Source: Prosapia bicincta (taxonomy: Eukaryota > Arthropoda > Insecta > Hemiptera > Cercopidae). Taken from it: a stretch of DNA of 64,000 nt. Position numbers and translations under genes: made by a program. Position 1 is the first letter of the stretch. The number at the start of each line of letters is the position of its first letter. A model generated the notes under the pieces. It did not search any database. It was not told the origin of the DNA and worked only from the letters and a program-made list of their open reading frames with translations. The stretch lies in contig JBAIZL010000001.1 of NCBI GenBank assembly GCA_036971475.1, positions 104,149,350 to 104,213,349 on the forward strand, read 5' to 3'. Below are positions 10,960-22,277 of this stretch, piece by piece.

Positions 10960-11820
10960 CTTAAACAATAATCTTATTTGGTATATTTGCAAGTCAACTT
11001 TTAAAATAATAAAAAAACAATAGATAAAATCAAAATATAAATATTAAATATCGAAATCTTGTTGCTGTTCATGACGAGCTGGTTATTAATCACTTATTAC
11101 ACTTTTTCTATTACTTGTGACCAGACTTTTCTGTCTGGTCGCAAGTAATAGCAAAAGTGTAATAAATATTAAATAAACTAAAACAGCCTAAACATGAATC
11201 CCAAACAACAAAGTGGGGTATTCACATACACATGATTTAATATAAAACGAATTCAAAAAATCCTAAAAAATTACAATATTATTGTATCAGACAAAAATAC
11301 AAAAAGCATAATCAATAAAACAAATCAATCAGAAAAAATATGTTCCACAATTAATAACAGAATTTATATATTGAATGCTCAGACTTAAATAAATTGAACA
11401 TCGGGTAAACAATGTATTATTATATACATTTATATATATGTATATAAATATGAATATATGTCTGTCTTTTTGTGTTTTTATGCATTACACACAATACAAC
11501 CGATCGACATGAAGGTTTAGGAAGTTGTTGTGTACACTCCCACGAACATTTCTGGTATAGTACATCTGTCTTATGACAGGTGAAACGTATGATGTATATA
11601 AAGAAATTTAATTAAATTTAATACTAATTTCATTTAGACCTATAAACTTTATTTTTGACAAATTTTCGAGCTGACTACATTAACTTGTGTTCATTTTTTA
11701 AAGTCAACAGTATTTCATTATCTGTGTCTCATATTGACTAAACCTAGAAACAATATCAACAGTTATGCCCCCAAAGATCAATTTATTGGTCAATATACAT
11801 CTCAAGCATAAAGAAAAAGG
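10960..11820. other. Intronic stretch with one hairpin; otherwise nothing recognised
   Basis: AT-rich sequence without a supported frame. The first part resembles Penelope 3' sequence at 43201-43250 (an ACTTAAACAATAATCTTA block). Positions 11096-11164 form a perfect-looking hairpin: ATTACACTTTTTCTATTACT pairs with AGTAATAGCAAAAGTGTAAT, with GACCAGAC/GTCTGGTC at the tip. Confidence 0.5.
11096..11164. repeat. 69-bp hairpin (short foldback)
   Basis: Two arms of about 32 bp, with GTGACCAGAC and GTCTGGTCGC around a TTTTCT loop. It may be a tiny foldback element or the remains of a transposon end. Confidence 0.8.
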
Positions 11821-11849
11821 CATAATGAGCTTCAGAAATAGATGAGCAA

Positions 11850-12257
11850 TAGGAAGCAAGATTAGAATTTGTCTGAATAAAAACTACTCAAGCCAACACT
11901 TCTTAATCGAACAAACAAGCATCAAGAATACTCACTGCTCAAATGAAACAGGTGAGCAATGGCAATTAAAATTGGAAGCCGATCGAATAGGCATTGTTCA
12001 AGCCAGTTCTAATGAAACAATTGACAAAGTGCAAGACTGGGCAAAATAAAAAATGTAATTTTCGATTCAGGACAATGGAGCTGATTTTAATCTAACTACA
12101 TTCCATTACAATGCTTATTATGATTACAGTTTTTATCAAAGTATCACTATAGAAGAAATGGTATCCCAAAAAGATAATGACTAGGATCAGGAACATCTGA
12201 CTTTACCAAATGAATTTGATGACTTTTATGATATTCCAATGGGCAATTTGCCATTAT
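11850..12257 (+). pseudogene. Possible Helitron-type helicase N-terminal remnant
   Basis: Open segments encode SNETGEQWQLKLEADRIG then QASSNETIDKVQDWAK, a repeat of SNET...EADR units. In another frame FNLTTFHYNAYYDYSFYQ follows, with ITIEEMVSQ after it. Insect Helitron Rep/helicase polyproteins often start with such SNET/EADR repeats followed by an F-x-YN-x-x-Y-x-Y segment that precedes a zinc-binding region. Frames are broken by stops, and no Rep or helicase motif is present. The assignment rests on recognition of the repeat style only. Confidence 0.4.
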
Positions 12258-13499
12258 AAAGTAAAGAAATTTAAAAACTTTAATTTCTTAATATTCATTA
12301 TATAGTTTAAAATTTTTTAATATGTTATAAAAAGGGAAATTGAAAATTAATGGATAAAGCGAAGAAAAAATATACTTGAATAATTAATTAATAATGTAAT
12401 ACCGCAAGTAATAAAACTGGTAATGAAATAAAGAAAATAGAACTGAAAAATACTAACTTGTGAATGAGGCACATAGAACAACCATTAAAGTTTCTATAGA
12501 CTAAGAAAAGTGTCATAGTACCCATTAAGACAGTAAAATACAGTTAATTATGAAAATATAAAATAATAAATAAAAAAAGAACAAATTAGTATTAAAAAAA
12601 AAAAAACGATAAGGGCTGAAAAATAAGACATTTCCTGAAAATAAAAATCTAGATATAACAAGCTTGCGAACAAATGAGAGTTATAAGGATACATGATGAA
12701 GTGAAGAGAAGGAGGGAATGGTTGTCGATACATATATACTAGAACACAAGCGTAGTTCAGAGAGTAACAAAAAATAAAATTTCAACAGTTGTTGCATGGC
12801 GGTTTGTGCTTAAAATATTCGGTTGCAAGGCCAAGATGGTAACCTACAAAAATGTCTTCTTTTGTTTACTTATAATGTTATAAGTTGTAAATCTGTAATA
12901 AGAACTTCAAATTTAACTAATGTAAGTATGTAATTAATGACTTGAAATAACTTCCACTGACCAAGGACACAATGGAGCCAGAAGATGTCCAATACCGTTA
13001 TAGATCTGGAAACCGAGAAAGAAGATGAACAAAGAAAAAGACAGTGTGAATTATTGGTAAGTCATTCTTATGTCAAATTTATGATTTAATTTTAGTACAT
13101 ACTTTCAATATGATGTTTCAAAATTTGAATTTTATAAACATAAACCATAACGTCACTCAAAATCTAACTTCGTTAATTATATATAAAAATTTAATATCTA
13201 AAATGTATATTTTTAATGTGGAAGATACTTTCAATTTCATGAAATAAGTAAGTTTTTAAAAGCTAAAATAAAGCCCATTTTGTAAAATAAATTATGTAAA
13301 TTCTATTGGAAACGGTTTTCTAATAGTCTGTGTAAAAATGTCTTTTTCTTCTTCTTTCAATGGATCTTACTTGGAGATCTTGCCTCCCCATATAATCCAG
13401 ATAAGTCATTTCGTTGTTGTCTTTCCTTATCAAGTTCACTGCATACCAGGAAGGGGCCCTTGTCCATAATAGATGTTTGGCATGTACATCTATAAAAGT
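12258..13499. other. Intronic stretch, nothing recognised
   Basis: AT-rich, with poly-A-like runs and stops in all frames. No TIR pair, LTR landmark or conserved motif was found. Confidence 0.4.
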
Positions 13500-13592
13500 T
13501 TTAATACTTTTTATTCTTGGGAACAATTTTAGTCCCACTCTTTGCAAGTTCATCTGCAGACTCATTCTCCTGTATTCCCATATGAGGAGGGA
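13500..13592 (-). pseudogene. Non-LTR retrotransposon RNase H C-terminal scrap
   Basis: The minus strand encodes PHMGIQENESADELAKSGTK before a stop. This is the last conserved block of retroelement RNase H (H-x-G-x-x-x-NE-x-AD-x-LA-x-x-G), including the last catalytic Asp. The rest of the element is not recognisable nearby. Compare the same block at 32,480-32,540 in the element at 31507. Confidence 0.6.
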
Positions 13593-14273
13593 TTCACTGC
13601 ATTACAATATTGATTACATTGTTTTTTTCTTAATATGTTTAATTTCGAATAAACCATTAATAGAAAAAATAATTCAAATCAGTTATATGGTTTAACCAGA
13701 AGTTAGATTATCTTCAATGACAAAATTTATAAAAGCACAAATAATACAGTAAACTGAATTTAAATGAATATTAAATAGTAGTTAACCATTTATGAAATAT
13801 TAGGTAACAATTTGGAATTTATTTACAAGCATCAGCAATAGTAATAAGAATTCAGATAAATTAAGATAGGTTTTCAAAAATATAATAATTTTAAGAAATA
13901 ATAGTTTAAGATACAAAGATTAATAGTAATTTTAATAAATAAAATAAAAGCGACATACCAAATATTTAAAACAAATTAACTTAATTTGCAAGAAGCTATT
14001 TAAAACTGCTTATGCACTCTCCCATTTTACAATTAATGCAACATCTGAGAGGTTAACTTATAATTTACTAAGCAATTAGACTCAGTAATGTTACAGCTAA
14101 CTTTTACACAGTCATCAATTGCCATAAGCATTTCCTTACTAATATTTTCCCAGGAGAATATATATGTTTAGGAAACACAATTTTGTTTTAACTGTTGGTT
14201 TTAAGCCAACTTTCATTTTAATGAAAGAATTAAATGCTAATAAAAATGTTTGTATGTAAAAGAATCTGAGTAC
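13593..14273. other. ECHDC3 intron sequence, nothing recognised
   Basis: AT-rich sequence immediately downstream (in transcript sense) of the 14.3-kb exon. No coding frame or repeat pair is supported. Confidence 0.4.
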
Positions 14274-14409
14274 CAGCTCTTTCAGATTATGTCCAGATGA
14301 GAATACAGGTCCTTCTGCAACTAAGACAATGGCTCTTAAATTTGGATCATCTTCTTCATGAGTTATATGTTGCAAAATCTCCTGCATAACATTTAGTGAT
14401 AACGCATTT
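14274..14409 (-). CDS. ECHDC3: ECHDC3 orthologue, internal exon (second of those seen)
   Basis: On the minus strand a TTACAG acceptor ends at 14410 and a GTACTC donor begins at 14273. The 136-bp exon begins with one base that completes the codon AG|A left by the 46.6-kb exon, then encodes 45 residues from NALSLNVMQE through LRAIVLVAEGPVFSSGHNLK to EL. RNALS and AEGPVFSSGHxLKEL are hallmark crotonase segments; the SSGH-x-LKEL loop forms part of the CoA/oxyanion site in ECHDC3. It ends in phase 0, matching the exon at 222-32. An ATG lies inside the exon at codon 8, but it is internal and not a start. Confidence 0.93.
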
Positions 14410-14801
14410 CTGTAATTTTAAACAATAATTGCAAGTTAATATTGTATGACTTTTAGTTTATAAAAGTATATGTTTATATTTTATTAAAAACATTCCTGGA
14501 CTACCACAAAGAATAAAATAAGAACTTGAACAAAATTTTTAAAAGCACTAATTATAGAATAGAGGAGCTTAAAAAGATGTGCAGGAGGAATAAAGTGAAC
14601 TATATCTAAGATTAGGATATTCTTATACTAAAATGAAGGCACAGAAAAACTAATGTTGACAATATCACTTTCTGATAAATCTGCTCTCTGTTATGGTAAT
14701 AAACAAATATTTAATCATTATAAAGTGTGAACTAACAGGTTTCATAAATTTTGATATATCTTGTATACTTAGTATTAGATGAATGAAAATATGAAAACAT
14801 T
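14410..14801. other. ECHDC3 intron sequence, nothing recognised
   Basis: About 390 bp of AT-rich sequence upstream (transcript sense) of the exon. It has a good pyrimidine tract beside the acceptor and no further signal. Confidence 0.4.
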
Positions 14802-14990
14802 TTACTCGGCAAAAGGTTGAGGATAACATTTAATGGTCACACAAATGGTAAACCAGCAATGTTCAAATGCCTTGGTCTCCCCTAGAAAATTAGATTCATC
14901 CAGGCCTGAAAAATACTCATCAGCTTCAGCTATCAGTTCTTCATTTGAAAATAATCTCTGTCCACCAACTGATCTACATGTATTGATAAA
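14802..14990 (-). pseudogene. Mariner-family transposase C-terminal scrap
   Basis: The minus strand encodes RLFSNEELIAEADEYFSGLD then ESNFLGETKAFEHCW. This resembles the C-terminus of mariner transposases (SNEE-x-IAA-x-EAYFA-x-x-D-x-SYF...GI-x-x-LEHRW). There is no catalytic region and no terminal repeat nearby. It is a different, older copy than the mariner at 33176. Confidence 0.5.
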
Positions 14991-15105
14991 TGGCGTTCAC
15001 TGTTTTAGGGAATTGTGAAAGTAAGGGAGTAAGGGTGAGACAAATAATATTTTTATAGTTATCGTCAGATAGTTGGGGATTCAGCAAAAAAAAAAACATT
15101 CTTAA

Positions 15106-17705
15106 CCCGGCAGGAGTCCCGTCATGGTCTTTTCCACCGGGCCTTCACCATTTTCTTAATATCTAAAACTGCCGATTTTTGTAAGCTTCCACCCCCTCAG
15201 TACCTTCAAATAGACTCGTCCGCTATCGAATGCTGTGTTTGTATTTTCGCTATCACCATCGTGTGTCTTAGTGCAGCAGCATAAATTAAAGCCAGTGTGG
15301 AAACCACCGTGCGCGACCCCTCGCATGTGCTAAAGTGTAACATAATTTTTAATTTCACTTTTGTGTTATTGATTGTTTAGTGCGTTGTGTGTTATATTTA
15401 TTGTGTTACTACGCAATATGAATCGAGCAGAGGAAGAAAGACTTGCCAGACTGTTAGATAGTGTGGAAAGGGAAGAAAGACGTGAGGAAGAAAGGATTGA
15501 AAATCCTGGTAGTGTTAGATGACAACTTTTTAGTAAACGTGCCTCCTTTTGAACCCATAGAAGAACCGGATTCAGATGATGAACAACAAGATCATGTTGA
15601 AGTTCAAGAAGAAGACACAGAATCAGAACAGTCAGGAGACGAAAAAGAATTACCATGTCATGTTGGGCCCGTGTACACAGGTAGAGACAAAGCTACTACT
15701 TGGAACGTACATTGGCCTCCTCCAAATAATTAGGAATTTACCAGGTGTAAAACGGCATTTGGAATTGGAATCACCTCTTGCTGCCTGGAAGTTTTTTTTA
15801 ACTGAAGATATTTTAAATGACATCTTAAAATACACCAACCAACGCATAGATAGAATCCGTTCGAGATTTTCCCGTGCACGGGACGCTTCACCTATGTCAT
15901 ATATTGAACTGGAAGCCGTTATAGGTATTTTGTACATGGCAGGATTACTTCACGCTTCACATTTAAATCTTTATGATTTGTGGAATACGGACCGAACAGG
16001 TGTGCCATATTTTAGAAATTGCATGAATCTTCGGAGATTAAAATTCCTGATCAGAGCTTTAAGGTTCGATGATGCTCAAACGAGGGGCCAGAGATTACAA
16101 ACAGACAAATTAGCACCTGTTCGTGATATTTTTGATAGAATTGTGGCCAAATGTACTGCAAACTTCATTGTAAGTGAATACCTTACAATAGATGAAATGC
16201 TAGAATCGTTTAGAGGAAGATGAAGGTTTACGCAGTACTTAAAAAACAAACCTGCAAAGTATGGTATCCAAATCTATGCAATGACCTGTGCAAAAACCTT
16301 TTATACCCTCAACATGGAGGCATATGTTGGTAAACAGCCAGCAGGCCCGTATATAGTAAACAATTCTGGTATTGATGTTGTTGACAGATTTTTTCAACCT
16401 ATCAGTGGTACGTCAAGGAATATTACAACCGATAATTGGTATACTGCAATACCACTTGCCGAACATCTGCTAAAGGTGCATAAATTGACTCTTGTAGGCA
16501 CTTTGCGGAAAAACAAACCACACATTCCATCGGAATTCATCAGTACAAAAAATCGACCTGTAATCTCAAGCATTTTTGGGTTTAGAGGAAATCAAACATT
16601 ACTGTCTTATTGCCCAAAAAAAATAAAGTAGTGATTCTCATTTCAACAATGCATAATAATGATGAAATTGATCCCGAATCTGGAGATAAAAATAAACCTT
16701 ACATTCTAACATTTTACAATTCAACAAAAGGGGGAGTAGATGTTGTTGATGAGTACAAGGCTGGATATTCAGCTGCATGATCCAGCAATCGATGGCCCCT
16801 GACAGTGTTTTTTGGCCTACTTAATACCATTGGAGTAAACTCTTTCATTGTGTACAAACATGCTAAAGGGGACTTCAATATAGTCCGGCGATGCTACCTC
16901 AAACAACTGGCTACTGAGCTATGCCGTGGTTACATGCTTCAACGCCATGGGCGGGACGAACTTCCACGTCAGTTGAAAAGAAACATTGAAGAGATGCTGG
17001 GCCTACCGCCACATGAGCGAAATATTTAAGAAGAAGCACGAGAAAGACGATGCGGTCTATGCAACTGGAGACAAAATAGGAAATCAAAAACTCAGTGCAA
17101 CAGCTGTCGTAGATTCATCTGCAGGGAACACACTGTACCTTTTTGTCAAGACTGCGCCAACCTAGGACATGAATCGGATGAGGAACTGTAAGGAATTTCA
17201 TTGCTATAACCCTCAGGTGCTTAGACATATTGTATATAACTTATTGTTTAAAATCATAAATTTTTACAGTTTAATTGCATCACTATAATCGTAGTATTAT
17301 GATAAATTTACTTAAATATTCAACACATTTTGTTTCAAAATTGTTTCTTTTACAATACAGCTATTGTAAATTTCCAGTACATTTTCTTATTCAGAAATTA
17401 GTTTTCTTTCGGAATATATTATTAAATATAAGCCTTTGTAAAAGAGTCCATGAGATATGTCAACTTATCTAAAGTCTTGTATTTTTTTCAAACACAAAAT
17501 TTTTTAAATCTTAAATTATTATTTAAAATTATTTAGAACATTTTTGTCACAATTAAAACCAATAGAACCTAAGTAAATACAATATACTTAATTACAAAAT
17601 TTGTATTTTTAAAATAAAATATTGTTCAGTATTTTTTTTTATATTAATAAAATGACCTGGTCAAATCCACCGTGACGTTTTATTTTTCACGCGACCTCTG
17701 CCGGG
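15106..17705 (+). mobile_element. piggyBac-family DNA transposon, decayed
   Basis: Both ends are preserved: TTAA then CCCGGCAGGAGTCCCGTC at 15102, and GCGACCTCTGCCGGG then TTAA at 17709, giving the diagnostic TTAA duplication and CCCGGCAG inverted ends. The element is 2.6 kb, a normal length. The transposase inside is broken by several stops and frameshifts. A shorter relative with the same ends lies at 60636-61806. Confidence 0.95.
15418..17191 (+). pseudogene. piggyBac transposase (DDE_Tnp_1_7), disrupted
   Basis: Starts MNRAEEERLARLLD, then an acidic segment (IEEPDSDDEQQD), LPGVKRHLELESPLAAWKFF and the catalytic core. Catalytic Asp candidates are in YLTIDEMLESF, NITTDNWYTAI and KGGVDVVDEYKA. 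The Cys-rich C-terminus is present: RCGLCN, QCNSCRRFICREH and FCQDCANLGHESDEEL. Frames break near 15515, 15730, 16220 (TGA), 16630 and 16780, with a stop at 17027 (TAA inside ERNI*EEARER). The protein cannot be made, so the element is dead but could be cross-mobilised through its ends. Confidence 0.93.
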
Positions 17706-18009
17706 TTAAAAGTGTTCAAGTTTTTGAACATGTGTTATATTCAAAATAATTTACCTTGAATTGGCCTTTTTGCAGTATTTACTTTAAAAATTTGTAACTA
17801 TTAAGAACCACAATTTTTCCTAGAAATTAGTATGGTTCTTTCTCTCATTACTTTGACTTTGATCAAAAAAATAGTTCACATCTAAAAAAAGTACAAATTT
17901 AAATTTATAATTTATTTTAAAAATTTCATTATAGTTTGGAGTTACAAAAGATACATTATATTTTACAGTTTTTGTGTTGTACATCTTTAGGGTTTCTTTT
18001 ATTAATTAC
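17706..18009. other. Intronic stretch, nothing recognised
   Basis: About 300 bp of AT-rich sequence between piggyBac and the foldback at 18010. No signal. Confidence 0.4.
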
Positions 18010-18200
18010 TACTTTTGGTATAACTTAGCAAAAAATCAATTACTTACTGATAATTTTCAGCAGATGAGTTTCACACTACGTCAGTCTATTGTTCAATGCT
18101 GTTAGTCATGGACAAGACTGTTGAAATTCATGGACAAGACTTACTGAAAAATACCACTAAGTAATGGGTTTTTGTTGCCAAGTGATACCAGAAGTAGTGT
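18010..18200. repeat. Foldback element, Penelope-end family (copy 1)
   Basis: Outer inverted arms: ACTTTTGGTATAACTTAGC with CTTACTGATAATTTTCAGCA on the left, and GACTTACTGAAAAATACCAC with GCCAAGTGATACCAGAAGT on the right. The family recurs at 57851-58020, 59750-59835 (one arm) and 61813-62030, where a hammerhead-like core is better preserved. Confidence 0.65.
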
Positions 18201-18244
18201 TTACACAAAAAAATTATTTATTTTTGTTTTGCATTGGCTGTAGA

Positions 18245-18270
18245 ATATATACATATACATACATACATAC

Positions 18271-18334
<64 letters not shown>
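18245..18334. repeat. (TACA)n/(TA)n compound microsatellite
   Basis: ATACATACATACATAC grades into a long TA run ending before GAAGTTAATATATTAC. The latter motif also borders (TA)n at 10359 and, inverted, at 45546. Confidence 0.9.
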
Positions 18335-18337
<3 letters not shown>

Positions 18338-18395
18338 GTTAATATATTACTATTTTTGAGTAATTTTAAAAACAATGGATAATGTTAAATATCAA

Positions 18396-18400
<5 letters not shown>

Positions 18401-18454
<54 letters not shown>
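18401..18454. repeat. (TA)n microsatellite
   Basis: AT run ending at the CAG terminus of Tigger copy 1. Confidence 0.95.
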
Positions 18455-18457
<3 letters not shown>

Positions 18458-18716
18458 TCGGTGCCGCTTATTGTGATCATATTTGTCAGAAGCATATTTG
18501 ATAACAATAACCGAACGATAACAATAACCGAACGCTTAATCACGATGTAGTCTACAGCCGTACTGCATTGAACTCACTGTATTATTGCCACAACTGTTTG
18601 TTCTGAACGATATGTAAGCCTATCATTACATTAAGTAATTCTAATTCTGTAACACTATAATTAAACTGTACTTACCAAATTTTGATGCCATTCCGGACAG
18701 TTTTATGTACAGTAGT

Positions 18717-19460
18717 AGAATTTCTGTAATTTAGTTTTCTACTTGTTAAAATTAGTGGGCATATTTCATAACAGTTTATTTTATTCCACAGTAGATTTTT
18801 TTTAAAACACTGAATCTAGCATAATTGAAAAAAAATATATAGAACTACGTAAAACACTTGATCAAAACATTTTAACACACAAAACTTCATTATAAAACAC
18901 TTCAATCTTATTTACACTTGAAATTTACATTTAATTTTTCTGGAAGAATTCCTCTATATGTGACTGTCTGTAGTCTTCTCGTAAAATATTGTTTATAAAT
19001 TGTTCATATTCATAATGTTTGTTGAAATTTTCTGCCTTTTGTTGAACAAACTGCCTTAGATTCTCAAGAGCTTGATGAACTTCCTGCGTAGATCTTCCTG
19101 CCTAGAATTTCTGTAATTTAGTTTTCTACTTGTTAAAATTAGTGGGCATATTTCATAACAGTTTATTTTATTCCACTGTAGATTTTTTTTAAAACACTGA
19201 ATCTAGCATAATTGAAAAAAAATATATAGAACTACGTAAAACACTTGATCAAAACATTTTAACACACAAAACTTCATTATAAAACACTCCAATCTTATTT
19301 ACACTTAAAATTTACATTTAATTTTTCTGGAAGAATTCCTCTATATGTGACTGTCTGTAGTCTTCTCGTGAAATATTGTTTATAAATTGTTCATATTCAT
19401 AATGTTTGTTGAAATTTTCTGTCTTTTGTTGAACAAACTGCCTTAGAGAGCTTGGTGAAC
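18717..19460. repeat. 387-bp tandem duplication inside Tigger copy 1
   Basis: AGAATTTCTGTAATTTAGTT begins at 18717 and again at 19104. The following about 350 bp (CATAACAGTTTATTTTATTC, TTTTTCTGGAAGAATTCC and others) repeat with few differences. Tigger copy 2 has only one copy of this segment, so the duplication arose in this copy. Confidence 0.92.
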
Positions 19461-19811
19461 TTCCTGCTTAGATCTTTGCGGTACACATTTATCATTTTCG
19501 TAATTATCGGTGCCTTCTTCTTCTTCAGTAACTTTTTTCACCGTTTTTTCAGAAACTTCATTCCAAGATTTTGCTATCAGATGAATAGCATCGAGTAAAG
19601 GAGTTTTTTTGGCCAATTCATTTGAGGTAAGGGTTTGAAATTCATCCATATTTTCTATAATTCTAGCACGCATCTATCGTAGATAAAAACTTTTGAGATT
19701 TTTAATTATGCCTTGGTCACATGGCTGAATAATTGATGTAGTATTGGCCGGAAGGTAAATCACTTTGATGTGTTTTAGCGTAATGCTTATGTCATTATGT
19801 GCAGTGCAGTT
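19443..19811 (-). pseudogene. Tigger copy 1 transposase, C-terminal part
   Basis: After the hAT insertion the minus frame continues with HNDISITLKHIKVIYLPANT, TSIIQPCDQGIIKNLKSF (third catalytic Asp in QPCDQG) and MRARIIENMDEFQTL. It ends in EEEEGTDNYENDKC. Compared with copy 2, about 65 residues between the EKTVKK and VTEEEEG segments are deleted. Confidence 0.88.
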
Positions 19812-19819
19812 GTCTAGTA

Positions 19820-21458
19820 CAGGGGTTCTCAACCTTTTAGTAACCACGTACCACTTGAAATTTTCAGATATTTTGACGTACCACCTTATATTTATATATA
19901 TTTTTATTTTTATAAATAATTATATATAATGTACATCTGGTCATGTTTAGGAAAATAAAAATGCATTCTACAACTGTATGTATATACATATAATTTACTT
20001 AGATACAAAATGAAATGTATCTTACATTAAAAACAATCTCAAATTAGTTCATTGAACACAGTCATTTAAATTTAAACAGATCCTAATGAGCTCGTTGTTG
20101 TTGTTTGTCCTTGACCAAATTTTCTATATTTGAGTCGATTGAACTCAACTTGATTCTTAAGTCCTCTTCAACACTAATGCGGTTTCTGTATTTATTTTTT
20201 ATGTACAGCAGTTCTGAAAAGCCCGATTCACATAAGTACGAGGTTACAAATGGAAGTAAAAAGATTATTGCTTGCTTGAACACTGATGGGTATTCAGTTT
20301 TTGTCCCCATCCAAAAGTCTATTAAAGATTTTTCTTTAAACGAATCTTTCATTGAGCTGTCACTTTTAAGGTCGATGAAACACTCTTTTGAGTGACTAGG
20401 AAATTCCCCTGAAAATGAATTTCTAATCCACTCATATTTAGAAAAATCTTGATTAAAATATTTATCAAAACTCATTTGAAGGGCTTCCATATGACTAGTG
20501 ATATCATCAGTCACTTCTGGCTTCAGAGAAATATCATTTTCTTCCAAAAATGCAGCAAGAGTAGGGAATGCAGAGAAATTCTTGTCCTATGCTTGAGAGC
20601 GAAACAGAACCAACTTTTTCTTGAAGGATGATATTTTATCGTTGGTAGTGAACGTTGTTGTACTCGGCCCTTGAAACCCCATGTTCAAGATATTAAGCCT
20701 ATCAAAAATATCAGCCAAATACGCCAGTCGTGATAGCCATTCTTCATCATTGAACAAGTATTTCATGATATGATTTTGTTGACTTAAAAACCTAAAGACT
20801 TCATACCTCAGTTCAAATAGACGAGTTAGGATCTTGCCTCGTGACAACCATCTAACCTCGGTATGTAGATGAAGTGTTTGATATTTTGCACCAATATCTT
20901 CACACATCAAAGAGAAAAGCCGTGAATTAAGAGCCCTGGCCTTAATAAAATTAATGACCTTCACGCTATCCGTTAAAACAGACTTAAGGTTGGCAGCCAT
21001 ACCATTGGAAGCCGCTTTAGTAAGGAAGGCTTCATGCTCTGATTTGAAAGTGTTTCTGAACATACATCACATTGTGGAATAAGATTATCGTTATTTTCTG
21101 TGCCAGGTTTTACTATAAATCCTAAATGTAAATACGCTGCATCGTACTTACGATTTGCCTGAGGTTTAATCTTCTTTTGACTGTCCTTAGAGGTGGAGTC
21201 GTGATCGTGATGAGTGGCGGGGAGTGAGGAGTGGGAGAAGGAATTGAGTCACTCGGGTTGTTTGTGTAGCGGCAAGGTCAGCGTCAAACTGCCACTATTC
21301 TATGTAAAACACAGATGGAGGAATTGTATTCTTAACTCGGAAATGTTGCATCGTAACAGTTTTTATTGTTATTATTAATATACGACTGCGTACCACCTGA
21401 AATGTCCCCGCGTACCACCGGTGGTACGCGTACGCGTACCACCGGTTGAGAACCACTG
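19820..21458 (-). mobile_element. hAT element (ZBED/FAM200-like) nested in Tigger copy 1
   Basis: Ends are CAGGGGTTCTCAACC on the left and GGTTGAGAACCACTG on the right, short imperfect inverted repeats. An 8-bp direct repeat GTCTAGTA flanks the element at 19812-19819 and 21459-21466, the target-duplication size of hAT elements. Removing it restores the Tigger frame LLLDN-CTAHND. The subterminal sequence ACGTACCACC occurs near both ends. The transposase is internally deleted and stopped, so the copy is inactive. Confidence 0.97.
20083..21187 (-). pseudogene. hAT transposase, ZBED5/FAM200-type, internally deleted
   Basis: Minus strand. A BED-finger start (RKYDAAYLHLGFIVKPGTEN, then QCDVCSETLSNQSMKPS) is cut short and joined out of frame to KAASNGMAANLKSVLTD. 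The rest follows family order: INFIKARALNSRLFSLMCED, LHTEVRWLSRGKIL, an in-frame stop at about 20588, then the C-terminal dimerisation region with FLLPFVTSYLCESGFSELLY and NKYRNRISVEEDLR. The BED finger lacks its His pair, and a block of the catalytic domain is missing. Confidence 0.93.
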
Positions 21459-21466
21459 GTCTAGTA

Positions 21467-22277
21467 GAAGGACAATGTTGCGTTTGAGGCTGGTATCCCA
21501 TTTAGTCAGCCATTCATTAAAAATTTTTGATGTCATACAAGCATTGGAGTTTGAATGATATTCAACCGGTAGCTTTTTGATACCTTGAAAACAACGTGGA
21601 TTTTTAGATTTACCGATAATTAAGAGTTTTTCTTTATGACCAACCATGTTAACACAACACAAAACAGTTATTCTTTGTTTACATATTTTACAGCCGTTAG
21701 CAATTTCATTTTTAAATAAGTAAGTATGTTCGGGTAAAGCACGATAATAAAGTCCTGTTTCATTGCATATGCAGCTAGGAGAATACTCGGCCAAAATCTT
21801 TGGCCATTCGTATTGTAACCAGTCCTTAGCTCCAACAAAATCAGCATTTCTTTTTTCACGACACGTGATCTTGTAAACAATATTTTCCCTTTTCTTCCAA
21901 CGATTGAACCATCCATCTGTGGCTTTAAAATCCTGTTTTCCTATTTTTTTGGCAAGATCCTCAGCTTTTAGACGCATTAGTGGGCCGTCAACTCGAGCAT
22001 CTTTTTTGCGAACATTTTTAAACCACAATTTCAAAGCTGATTCCACTTGCGGATCCTTCCCAGAACGATGTCTTTTGTTGTCAACATTTGCATTACACTT
22101 TGATAATGACAAGATTTTTTCTTTGTTGTTCAATATTTTACATAAGAGAGGTTGAGAAACGCCAAGTTGAGAAGCAGCGTTTCTTTGACTCATTTTTGGT
22201 AATTTACTGTACCTATCTAGAATATCAAGTATTTGTTTAAGACTTAAATCGCGTCGTTTCTTTTGAGATTCGGACAT
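21467..22277 (-). pseudogene. Tigger copy 1 transposase, N-terminal part
   Basis: Starts MSESQKKRRDLSLKQILDIL; residues 1-60 are a psq-type helix-turn-helix (SQRNAASQLGVSQPLLCKIL), then a CENP-B-type DNA-binding domain (ESALKLWFKNVRKKDARVDG) and the DDE core start. The first catalytic Asp, present in copy 2 as YNADEIGLYY, is altered here (the segment reads CNETGLYYRALPEH). The frame runs to LKRNIVLLLD, where the hAT insertion interrupts it. The open frame from 22277 continues about 90 bp into hAT and ends artificially at 21375. Confidence 0.93.

Noticed and set aside
15461..15733. Acidic 90-codon protein as an independent gene
   Set aside because: It is the N-terminal acidic part of the piggyBac transposase in a shifted frame.
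18164..18382. 72-codon frame with YTYIHTYTYIYIY
   Set aside because: Translation of a compound microsatellite.
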